From NCBI GenBank assembly GCA_013368375.1, contig JAACJP010000019.1, forward strand, positions 434,001 through 498,000: DNA of 64,000 nt, written 5' to 3'. Below are positions 47,910 to 57,515 of this stretch, in pieces. This stretch comes from Tricholomella constricta. Lineage: Eukaryota > Basidiomycota > Agaricomycetes > Agaricales > Lyophyllaceae. The number at the start of each line of letters is the position of its first letter. Positions within the stretch are counted from its first letter, which is position 1. Below the pieces are notes generated by a model that was given only the letters and a program-made list of their open reading frames with translations, was not told the DNA's origin and searched no databases. A program made the translations under genes and the position numbers.

Positions 47910-47910
47910 A

Positions 47911-47926
47911 TTTTTTTTTTTTTTTT
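47911..47926 (+). repeat. Poly-T run after MYND gene stop
   Basis: Sixteen T directly follow the MYND gene stop codon. It lies outside the LINE target-site duplication, so it belongs to the original locus. Confidence 0.7.
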
Positions 47927-47986
47927 GACGTTGATGGTTGACGTTGTACGCGGTCGATGTCGATGCGAGTACTTCCGACCCATGAT

Positions 47987-48000
47987 CAACTTGAATACGT
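47987..48000 (+). repeat. LINE target-site duplication, left copy
   Basis: The 14 bases caacttgaatacgt directly precede the poly-T tail of the LINE and recur exactly at 51232-51245. Confidence 0.92.
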
Positions 48001-51000
48001 TTTTTTTTTTTTTTTTTTTTTTTTTTTGGTGGTGCGGTATGTTAGGTAGCGACAGCTCACAAAGTCAGCCTCGCTACCTCGCTTTTGTATCGACGGAGAG
48101 TTTCACTCCGTATATTAGAAAATAATAAGCCACGACGAGGAAATGTTTTATACACGCTTGCACTTTTTGAGATGCAAACAGTGTGGGAATCGGCGACAGA
48201 TATCATCAGCAGGCACGGGTAACTCCTCTTTCGATTCATTATTACCGATGTCTGCTAACGATTTCTCCCTCTCGGGCGATCTGTTCCTCTACCCACTAAA
48301 ACCCCGGTTCTAGTGTACCAGTTTACTGGTAGGTTTCCTTCATCTTGAAGGGTGTTCTTCCAAGTTTGTTTTACTAGGGTGGAGCGTATAGCTTTGCGGC
48401 CATACCTCGTGTTATCTGTCATTAGGCAGTCGAATTTGAGGCGCCTGTTTATGGCCTCGTACCACTTGTTTACGACCTCAGTTTCGGTATGTCGTTTCTC
48501 GGGATCAGAGTCTTTCCCGATGCGCCATTCGCATCGGAGCTTCCAGATAAGGTGGGTGGACTCTGTCATAATAATTTTGTACAGGCGATCGGCTCCGACT
48601 TTAGGTTTCCCTTGGTCATCCTTGAAGGTTATTAAGGCGCATCCAAGTTGCATACCTATCGTCGGCTGGAACCATGGGAGGCCTTTCCTGGACCATAGGT
48701 TTTCGGCCAGGCGCCATATCGTACTTTGGCAGGAGTCTGGACACACGGTGAGTATGTGTTCCATTGATTCCTCTGCGTTGCACGTTTGGCATTGTGATCG
48801 ATGTTCGAAATTTGGTATGCGCGACCAGAACTCTCCGATGGGATAGGAATTGTGCATCGCACGCCATAGGAAGGCGCTTATGTTTCGTGAGATGTCTTTA
48901 CAGTAGAGAGAGTTCCAGATGCGTTTGTCTGATGGTAGGTTGCCCGCATTGTCTTTGATAGTGTGTCTAACCATGTCTAGGTGTATCAGGGTCTTTCTCC
49001 TTATTGTGGTAGTTGGCAGCTCCATGATTCCATGATACAGGAGTGCTTGGGTCATGGTGGCTAGTTTCGCGCCTGAGAGGTCGAAATTTGGGGGGATTTG
49101 GAGATCTACAGCATCTGCGTTGGCGATGTCCTTCGTTGCTCCTTCGTTCGCGAGGGTGTCCGCTCCGTCGTTCCCCACATCTCCGCTGTGGCCTTTCACT
49201 TTGGTGAAAAGAGTTTTTCCTTTCCTCGTACGAAGCTGAGCAACGGTTGCTTTCAGGATGTCCTTGTTCGACACCCCAATCCAACCCTTGTCTTCCCAGG
49301 TGGTAAGGTTTTTGGTAAGTCCATCAATGACTATTTTTGAGTCGCTCAGTATGTGGAGTGTGGCATTTGGGGGGGCTCGTTGGGCAGCGATTAGGATTGC
49401 GGTTGCTTCTCCGGCATTATTCGACTGCTCCATACTGGGAGGCAATCTGATGGCTAGGTTCCGTTCGTCGTTCTCCCCGTACCATAAGCCGCTACCTGCT
49501 CGTGCATCTTCGTCACCGTTTGCAATGCATGAGCCATCTGTCCAAACTTTTATGACTTGGTCTCCTTCCGTGTCATCTTGGGCTTGGGTTGCCGGTGCGT
49601 TGGTTTTCGTTTCTTTGTTGACGAATACTCGTAGACCGTTTGTCAGGGATCCTGAGGTTGTGTAGTTTTGGTCGAAGGCTATGGGGACTTCGGCGTCGTT
49701 CTCTCTATGTTCAGCTGCTGCCTGTTCTACGCCTTGTACAATAAGGGGTTCCTGGTTTACTTTGGGGTTCCATTTGTTGCTCAGTGCGTTTAATGATTTT
49801 CGCCCTGCCTTCTTACATTTATCCGGGTTTGTACAGCCTGTCAGGCGGGATTTTCGGCAGCAGGTGCAGGCACAGTTTATTCTTTCTTTATGTACACGTT
49901 CGCCGGGGGCTGGGCGTTCATCAACGTAGGTTTCCATCTCGCCGACCGTGGTTATGTGGTGGTTGTTCCGTTGGCAGCGGGCCCACTCGTCATTGTTGGT
50001 GAGGGTCTTGTCGTCTCTCACTCCGATGTGATACCACATTGGCATGTTTCTTTTAAGGTCTACGCTGAGGGCGATTGGTGCGAAGGAGGCGTTGTACTTG
50101 TCCGCTGTGCGTATCATTTTTATCAAGGATTCAGGTAGTGATGTGTTTGACGTTCGTGTTTTAATTTTGAGGTCTTGGAGGTAAGGGTTTATGATCGAGG
50201 CTTCGTCACGTACTCGACGGCGCGTTGATATATTGCGGCTCATCAGTTCGTCTGCCACCTTGGCCCACCGTGGTCGGTCATCATCTAGCCTAAGGTATGA
50301 TTTCAGTTTGGTGAGTTCGATTGCTTCGTTTCTCGCTTTTATGTTTAGGCATTTTTGGCCTCCTTTGTTCTTTTCCTGGTGCATTGTAGCTTGGTTTACG
50401 GGCGGGATTTTCGTACCGTTCCACATATAGTCCCGGGACGCTTTATCAAGGCGGTTTTCTATTGCCTTGGGCATACCTTGTACCCTGGTAAGGAACTGTG
50501 TGTAGCCGCCAATGACGGACTTCGAGATGAGGGACCTTCCTTTCAGGGTTGGGTATCCTTTATTCCACATTTCCAGGTCTCTAGTAATTCTTTCCATTAC
50601 AGGTGTCCAAACGTCCAGCTGGTCGATGTGGTTTCCGACAAAGGCCCCTAGTACCCGAGTGGGTTCGCCGTCATGGGCGATATGGATATTCACGGGGATT
50701 GTAGATGAGTTATGTTTAAGCTTTCGGCTGGCGATAACACTCTTTCTGTAGTCGTCATTTCCTACGGGTATTATTGTGGTCTTGGGTACGTTGAAGTTTG
50801 CTCCAGAAGCGTCACACCATTTGACCAGAATTTCCTGAAGGTCCGGAAAGTTGTCGTTTTGGGATAGGAAGACGGTAGTATCATCTGCGAAAAGGGTTGC
50901 GATTAGCCTTTCGCGTTCGTCCTTTATCTGGAAACCCTCTAAGTTAGAGTCTCGGAGCATCTGGGCAAGGGATTCTATAGCGAGGTTGAAGAGGAGGCAC

Positions 51001-51231
51001 GAGAGTGGGTCGCCCTGACGTACGCCGCGTGTTACTTTGTATGGTGTGCTAATCTCTCCGTTTAGGATTACCACGGTTTCTGCATCAGAGTAGAGGTGTT
51101 TTACGGATGATATGAACTCTTCGGGGAAGTTAAACTTTTGCATGCTTTTCCAGAGGAAAGTATGGTGTATCCTGTCGTATGCCTTCTCCTGGTCGAGGCA
51201 AACTATGGCACCATTCTCATCTTGTGCTTCG
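48001..51231 (-). mobile_element. 5'-truncated non-LTR retrotransposon (LINE with RNase H)
   Basis: This is a 3.2-kb LINE on the minus strand. Its 3' end is a poly-A tail, seen as 27 T at 48001-48027. It is bounded by a perfect 14-base target-site duplication (47987-48000 and 51232-51245). The 5' end is cut inside the reverse transcriptase, just before motif A, so the endonuclease and the first RT motifs are missing. What remains covers the RT palm, a Cys-rich module, RNase H, a zf-RVT type zinc finger and a 3' untranslated part of about 230 bases. It resembles the I/Tad group in carrying RNase H. The exact duplication and long uninterrupted frame indicate a recent insertion that is dead on arrival. 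Confidence 0.95.
48255..51231 (-). CDS. LINE ORF2 fragment: RT, RNase H, zinc finger
   Basis: One open frame of about 990 element-encoded residues ends at TAG 48255-48257. Order: RT motif A IVCLDQEKAYDRIHHTFLWK at the truncated start; RT motif B region GVRQGDPLSCLLFNLAIESL; catalytic TLFADDTTVFLS (about 50885). A Cys-rich stretch follows (INCACTCCRKSRLTGC, about 49840). RNase H has its catalytic residues in VWTDGSC (about 49540), NNAGEAT (about 49415), ILSDSKIVIDGL (about 49340) and KVKGHSGDVGNDGADTLANE (about 49180). A zf-RVT finger, CQTCNAEESMEHILTVC, is near 48770. No frameshift or stop is seen. The frame continues upstream of the element to 51311 through host DNA, so it has no start codon of its own. 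It cannot support retrotransposition by itself. Confidence 0.93.
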
Positions 51232-51245
51232 CAACTTGAATACGT
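51232..51245 (+). repeat. LINE target-site duplication, right copy
   Basis: This is an exact repeat of 47987-48000, next to the truncated 5' end of the LINE. It marks the second boundary of the insertion. Confidence 0.92.
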
Positions 51246-51450
51246 TTCGCGACAGCTTTCTTGGCAGTGTGTATTATAGTTGTAGTTTCGGACATTTTTC
51301 CTCTCGAGCACAACATCAATTGTATTATAAAGGCATTATCAATTGTTCCAGCAAGATGTAGAGCGAGAGTAAGAGTAAGAATACAACTCTCAGGAGTATG
51401 TAAAGGTGATAAGCTCATCAAGAAATCGTAACAGACATAAAAACCATCCA

Positions 51451-53840
51451 TCAAGCAACTCGTACCGCAGTCTGGGGCTCGCTTCCACCTTCACCTTCAC
51501 TGCCAAAATCACCCGCAGGCATCGCCAAAGGCGATATCGACGGCTCCAGCTCCGCGCCCTCCTCATACGCAGGCGCAGGCGACGGCGTCGACGGAGTCCG
51601 AAACGCGTCCATCGGCACGACCATTCCGCCCGTCACCATCCCGCCCCCACCGCCACCCGCACCCGCACCCTCACCCACACCTCCCACTGCACCCTCCCTC
51701 CCCCTCCCCCTCCCCCTCCTCGCCCCCGCCCTCCGCGCCTCCTCCCTAACCTCCTTCTCCACCCTCTCCCCCATCTCCCGCGCCACCCACTCCTGAGCGC
51801 CGCTCACAGCCCTCAGCGGGTCCTTCTTGCAGGACAGGAGGAACCCCTGCAACTCCGCCGTCGAAAACTCGTTCTCGGGGATGTGTGCGGCGAATTGGGT
51901 GGCGAGGGCTGTGATTAGATGTGCTGTGGGTGTTGTGGTGGACGCAGAGGCAGAGGGAGAGGCAGGGTCTTTTTCCTCTGTCTCCAAGGAGGCTGAGGCA
52001 CTGGCACTGGTGCTGGTGGGGGAGGAAGCGCTCCCAGGGCGCGCAAAGAATCGCAGGAAGAGAGCGGTGGCTTGATCTTTAGTGGCGAGCTTGTATTGGA
52101 GCTTCACGTCTATCCTTCCTGGGCGGAGAAGGGCCGGGTCGAGGCGGTTAATGTAATTTGTCTGTAGAGTTAGAATGCCAATGCCAAAAATCAGTCACGA
52201 TCCCAAGGAAAAGCAGGGGGATGATGAGATAGGAATGGGAATGGGAGTGGGAGTGGGATTTGGGACGTACGGTGGCGAAAAATAGCTTCCCTTCCTCGCT
52301 GCCGACGCCGTCGATGACGTTCAGCAGCCCGGAGAGCGTGACTGATGATGATTTGCGGCCTGTGTTTGGGACGTAGCCGGGGCTGACGAAGCCAAAGAGT
52401 GCATTGTTGCTGTTGTTGTTTGGCCGCTCGTAGTTGTCGTCGTCGTTGTCAAAATCCTCGCGCGAGGGGAAGGCGCAGTCTATGTCTTCAATAAGAAGGA
52501 TCGAGTTCTTTGGGATTGAGGAAGCTGCTTTTTGTAAGAAGGAATCGTCGACGCTGTTGAGCTTGGTTTTAAGTTTCGGGATTTACGAATGGAGGGCAAG
52601 GATAGACGTACAATCCGGATGAGAGGGATAGAGTGAAGATTTCGAGACCGAGCTCGCCAGCCTTGTTCGAAATTGATGAATGTGAGAAAAATATGTTGGC
52701 CAGTAATTTTGATTTAGATTCTTACGAGAGCATATATAGTGGACGCTGTGGGAGCACAGAACAGGTCAAGAGCAGAATTACAGGTTGAAGATGGAACTGA
52801 CTTTTCCCTGTGCCAGGGGGGCCATATAGGAGGTACCCGCGCCTATGAGGAATTCCGGCATCGACGTACCAGTCTTCGGTGTCAATGAATTCCTGGGCAT
52901 CTTTGACGAGAGATTCTACAACGCCTTCGTTCAGGATGATCGAGCTAAGTGGCCTGCGCGCCTTGTGCTTGACGTTGCTCCAGACGAAGCCAGGTCCGTA
53001 CGTTGGCTGTGGACCCCAGTAAGAAATTCGGCATGCGTATGTATGCGTGAGAGGGACGCTACGTGCCATATCCGCCATATAAACCGTTACATGAGGTCTG
53101 CTCACTTCCTTGTAGCGTTTCCGAGTCTCTTCGACGAAAGAGTACAAAACTTTCATGTCCAGTGTATAAATCCTAAGTGGAGGTTCGAGAAGTATAGCTT
53201 TGAACAATGAAATAAAATACGCACGAAATATACATCGTAGACGGTGAAAATCCGCCTTGATCGCTCAACCGTCGACCCGTCTCATTCCGCTTGATCTCGA
53301 TCCAGTACCCCTTCCACCGAAAGATTTGCGGCATCTTGTAGGTCGGGACGTAGTCCGCGTTGCCATCGACTTCAGGGGCAAGTTTGAGACCCCATTTGCG
53401 CTGAGAATTCTTCTCGTTGACGCGAAAGTCGCGCGATTGACGCCATACGTTCTCTTCAGTCTGAATATAACGGGTGTTAGCTTTGCAAGGCGTAGAAGAC
53501 GCGGGTTCGTACCAGGAACAAGACGACCCATTCGTAAGACGGGTCGCCCTCTGTAAACTGTGCCGTGACGCAATACTCTGGTGCCCGCCAAAGGGTGATA
53601 TAAGCGAGAATTGGCGATGCGATGCGAGCTGAAAGACTCACGAAACCTGAAGCGGTCCATGAGCCACTGGCAAAGCCTACGGCCACCCTCTATGAGTGTC
53701 CCCAGAATAAACAGCCGGGCGCTGTCCCACAGATACGCATTCTGTGCCATGGAGGCAATGAACGAAAGCCCCATGATCCTGTACAGAAAACCTAGGCCGT
53801 CATTGTTCCCACTTGCTTCAAGATGTGAACCAGAGGCCAT
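51451..53840 (-). CDS. BCS1-like AAA ATPase (mitochondrial chaperone family)
   Basis: This is an AAA+ ATPase of the Bcs1 family, of which yeast Bcs1 translocates the folded Rieske protein across the inner mitochondrial membrane. The ATG at 53838-53840 ([17 protein letters not shown]) precedes an N-terminal hydrophobic helix and a Bcs1_N domain. The AAA core spliced across two introns reads [20 protein letters not shown] (Walker A, about 52830-52740), then [20 protein letters not shown]. Walker B is [13 protein letters not shown] (about 52490). Sensor and arginine-finger segments are [23 protein letters not shown]. The C terminus has a long low-complexity extension (Ser/Ala, then Gly-rich) ending AVRVA at TGA 51451. 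The extension is not in yeast Bcs1, so it may be one of the many fungal Bcs1-like paralogues rather than the Rieske chaperone itself. About eight introns. Confidence 0.88.
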
Positions 53841-54939
53841 CTGAATCTGAATCGTCTTTTCTGTGGCACGCGTCCTTATAAGTTACGGAGGAGAATTCAA
53901 GGCCGTAGTCAGAGTCAAAGAGCGGACGAAATGCGGAGGCCATGAGGCAGCCAGCGCAGCGATCGGGAGCCGAAAAAGAAGTCAGCATCCATTTTTATCC
54001 TAAATAAGCTCCAGGGTGCCTGTCGAAAAGAGCAGCGAAATGGAAGTGCGTCGATGGAAAACAATCAGCATCTTTATATATTTACGCAGAGGACGTCATT
54101 GGGAGAAATTGGATGTTCGTATCGGGAAAATTCTCACGGAACTTTGAATGCTTACGACCACAACCACGATTTTATGCGCCTATTCCTTTCTCGCCCCTAG
54201 CCATCCTTCGTCGATCCTTACTGACCATGAAACCATTTCCAGCCTATAGCTAAGGGAACTGTACGCCCTCGACGCATTGACAGGCTAAGCGCTCAAACAA
54301 ATTTGCTGCTCTCGACATTCTTACTACTCGCGTATCTCTTGAGGTCTTCCGCTTTGGCTGCTTGTATCCGAGATCACCGCAACACCCTCTTAGATCCCGT
54401 CTCTGTGCTCTCTTGCTTTTTCCCAAGTATAGCCTCTCTCTAGAGGGCAAGCCGACTCGACCTTTTGGATGTTCCAGTAACAATTTCTTATCACCGACCC
54501 GATCCCTGGCCGCGATTCTGAACGCCCCCAACTGTCTATTAAACCTTTACCGGCTGCGCTGACTTAAACTTAATGGGACCGCACGAGAGGTGATCAGCAC
54601 GGCTGGAAAGCTAACACAGGCGCCACTCTCCACGACCTCGACCTTCGCCTACTATGAACTCTACGTCGGCTATCCTTCAGGAGATATCCCACGTTAACTA
54701 CTGTTGCGAAAATTAGCGGCACTCGACCATGGATTTACTCCATCAAACTCAGAAACTTCATTGCTTGCTTTTTAGACAAGTTTTTGGACATGGTCGGCTG
54801 ACCACCAAATGCAAATGCGCACGAGAGACGAGAGGGCTCCAGAAGTTTCATGTTAAGAGATCCTCTCGAAGTTGAATGCGATTCCCTTCAGCCTTAGGTT
54901 CGGCGAATCGAGTAACGACAGCCTCAGGGTCTTGACATC
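53841..54939. other. Intergenic, promoter side of AAA gene
   Basis: A palindromic cttataag at 53875-53882 could be the TATA element for the minus-strand AAA gene. The rest has only short frames with no domain. Confidence 0.35.
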
Positions 54940-55363
54940 GATCTCGTCATCATTGTGCTCAAGTAAAAGTCATATACCCGCAGCGGGCTACATACGGACT
55001 CCCGTTTACGCTGAAGTGCTGATCTGCGATCTTCGCATCCAGCGTTGGAGCGTCCTTGCTCAAATTTGGGAAGGAAAATATGTATTGCTGACTTCTGGAT
55101 TTGACGTACGGAAATGCCATTCATCTTGCTTCCTGATCATAAGCACAATGTAAGCCTCTCTTATGTTGACATTTGTGCGTGCCACGGCGACTTTCTAAGA
55201 ATAGTACACAGGCCCCATCGCGGTGTCCGGACTAGAGATACTTATACCTTGTGGGTAGCTCTTCGCTCTGAAGGTGACTCCTTGTTTTACATGACCCTGA
55301 CTTGATGTTGACAGTAATATCCAAAGAACAAATCGTCTGGGGCGTTACATACATGAAGGGCCT

Positions 55364-55372
55364 AACTTTATG
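55364..55372 (+). repeat. 9-bp target-site duplication, left
   Basis: The nine bases aactttatg precede the left inverted terminal repeat and recur at 56195-56203. Confidence 0.85.
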
Positions 55373-56194
55373 GGCTTATTCTATCCAGCAACCCCCCTTC
55401 GTTGGACTAACCCCCCTTCGTCAAATCTTCTTATCCAGCAACCCCACTTGTCATGCGGCTCATGCCCGTTGCTGCTGCCGGCCTACTCCGAAATAAACTG
55501 CAAAATGTGACTCCCGTCCCATCATTGGCATCATTCCCACGATCGTCGTCGTCGGCTCACTGGCGGTGGTCGTTTAAGTTGTTGCCCACGACAAGCTCGA
55601 CATTCCGTTTTTGATTCCTTTATGTACAGCTTTCCTACATCTTTCTACTTGCATGGATAGAACAATCCATGCCTTCATCTTCTCTTAAGTGTCTTTCCAA
55701 TGCATATTCCCTTCACAGAATGGGAAATACATATTACCTGTACTATACCTAACGGGATGCGCAGCAGATAAATAGCTACACGAAGGGATGGATCAGGTAC
55801 TTCAGTCTCTATATATACAGGAAACATATCTCAGAATTATTTTAGAACAAAAAAAATGTGTGGAGAGCTTGTCGATGCACCGAAAACAGCATTTTATATC
55901 TCGTGCAGTGTCACCGCGATTCGCATGAACGAGTATCCGAGTTGTAATAGACTCAGAGAAATTAACTGTGGACAGAGTCCAGGCTAAGACGGAGTGCACC
56001 CTAGTCATCTGTGCCGACGTGACATGACAAGTATAATATCCTCTATATATTATCCTGAGAATATATACAAGTATGGTAATCCCCCTCTACCGTCGCCGGC
56101 CGTCACCAACCCCCTTGCTAAATAGAGAATCGAAGGAGTTCGTCCACGAACCCGGGGTTAGTCCAACGAAGGGGGTTGCTGGATAGAATAAGCC
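55373..56194. mobile_element. Non-autonomous inverted-repeat DNA element (MITE-like, 822 bp)
   Basis: The element is bounded by terminal inverted repeats at 55373-55414 and 56154-56194. Both start GGCTTATTCTATCCAGCAAC and continue through TTCGTTGGACTAACCCC. They differ by one C in a homopolymer. A perfect 9-bp duplication (aactttatg) flanks it. The interior has no meaningful open frame, so it needs a transposase from elsewhere. A 9-bp duplication suits Mutator-like elements. The superfamily is not certain. Confidence 0.88.
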
Positions 56195-56203
56195 AACTTT
56201 ATG
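56195..56203 (+). repeat. 9-bp target-site duplication, right
   Basis: This is an exact copy of 55364-55372 directly after the right inverted repeat. Confidence 0.85.
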
Positions 56204-56442
56204 CGCCCCAGAAGCCAAATTGTCGATCCAACCCGGAAGGTTGTCAACTTTCCGTTCCAGACCAGACTCCAAAAGATTGACCTCGTGTTCGAGTATGTAC
56301 CTCTATCGGGAACCATTGCTTTTTACCGTGACGCCACGCCCACGCCTGTTACAGGTGTCCTTCCTCGTGCTCGGCATCTGAAAGGAGAATTCGGAGGTTA
56401 AACCTGGAACAGAGTAAAGAAGGGCCCAGGGCGGTGACCTGT

Positions 56443-57185
56443 GTACTCGTAATGCCGGACAATCGTGGATGACGAAACCCCAGGGCATGTCACGGTACAT
56501 GCGCCGATGGAGATGATAATCATGATACATTTTTCTGATGCGGGATCTCTGGCTGTGACGTAGATCTTCCTTAACATAACTGTCCAGAGGCAGATCTAGA
56601 GGCCGTGACTGGGGGAAAGGAGGCACTGGGCCTGGAGGAACAGTAAGTAAACGCGGAGAGCTACCCAAGCATCGACCCCGAGAATGTCTTCAGTATGTGG
56701 GTAGTTCCAGAGTCCGCCAGCATAATATTCGTGAGCGACATATATGATTATATCACATACTGGCAGATGGACATTATTCTTGTTGCAAGCCTGGACAAAG
56801 TCCCGCCTGCGTACTCGTACTGCCGGACAATCGAGGATGACGAAAACCCAGGGCATGTACATACATGTGCCGATGGAGATGATAATCATGATACGTTATT
56901 CTGATGCGGGGTCTCTGGCTGTGACATAGATCTTTCTCAACAAGACTAAAGACTGTCCAGATGCAGATCTAGAGACCGTGACTGGGGGAAAGGAGACACT
57001 GTAGGCCTGGAGGAACAGTAAACGCGGAGAGCTATCCAAGCATCGACCCCGAGAATGTCTTCAGTAGGTGGTTCCAGAGTCCGCCAGCATAGAAGGTTGT
57101 TTCATTGTGAGTCTATTCGTGAGCGACATATATAATTATATCACATACTGGCAGATGGAAGTTATTCTTGTTGCACAAAGTCCCG
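56443..57185 (+). repeat. Tandem duplication, two units of about 370 bp
   Basis: Unit 1 (56443-56810) and unit 2 (56811-57185) share long blocks in the same order: gtactcgta.tgccggacaat, cgatggagatgataatcatg, gactgggggaaaggag, cgagaatgtcttcagta and ttatatcacatactggcaga. Differences are substitutions and small indels spread along the length. No frame is conserved between the units, so this appears non-coding. It lies between the FAD oxidase relic and the first intact FAD oxidase. Confidence 0.9.
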
Positions 57186-57435
57186 AGTGAAGAGTCGAAA
57201 GAAAAGCACATGAGTAAATTGGTATGGACGGCACATATGTCCCTGGGCTATTAGGAGCATAGTTGGCTTCTCAATGTCGGATGGAGTTTCATTATCGCCT
57301 GAGGCATGCCCGGGGCAGGACGCAAGGCGCAAGACGCGAGAACTTGGCGAGAACGACGATCGCGTGCCTTATGTAAGTAATTGATCGAGACATCTTATTC
57401 ATCTGCGCCTGGTAAACGTCGAACGTTCACTGGCT

Positions 57436-57441
57436 TATAAG
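57436..57441 (+). promoter_or_regulatory. TATA box of FAD oxidase A
   Basis: The sequence tataag, followed by aacgcctgg, lies 75 bases before the ATG at 57516. The same arrangement (tataagagcgcc) occurs before gene B. Confidence 0.55.
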
Positions 57442-57515
57442 AACGCCTGGCTTCTAATTGCATTATTGTTCTCACTGCCACTTCAACTGACCTCCCATCC
57501 AGATCGTTATCAACG

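Larger units (their letters stand above)
54940..56400 (+). pseudogene. Relic of a BBE-type FAD oxidase, split by an inverted-repeat element
   Basis: A decayed copy of the tandem FAD oxidases downstream. Left of the inserted element, 54970-54985 keeps the stretch cgcagcgggctac found in the intact genes (LHPQRATIY region), and 55350 keeps the codons for YMKG. Right of it, 56260-56360 encodes LVFEYVPL then AFYRDATPTP, matching VVFEYFPL and AFRRDPTP of the intact genes. Frames are shifted and there are many stops. Removing the element and one 9-base duplicate rejoins the nucleotide alignment in the MKG.....VFEY block. The upstream limit is uncertain because similarity fades. Confidence 0.65.

Noticed and set aside
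47911..47926. Poly-T run after the MYND gene as the LINE poly-A tail
   Set aside because: The exact target duplication places the LINE boundary at 48001, so the 16-T run lies in host DNA.
48352..50750. Many plus-strand open frames within the LINE region
   Set aside because: These are antisense shadows of the RT/RNase H frame on the minus strand. None carries a recognised domain.
51600..51730. Simple CCC/ACC-rich stretch as a stand-alone repeat or origin
   Set aside because: It is the reverse strand of the Gly-rich tail of the BCS1-like ATPase and remains in frame.
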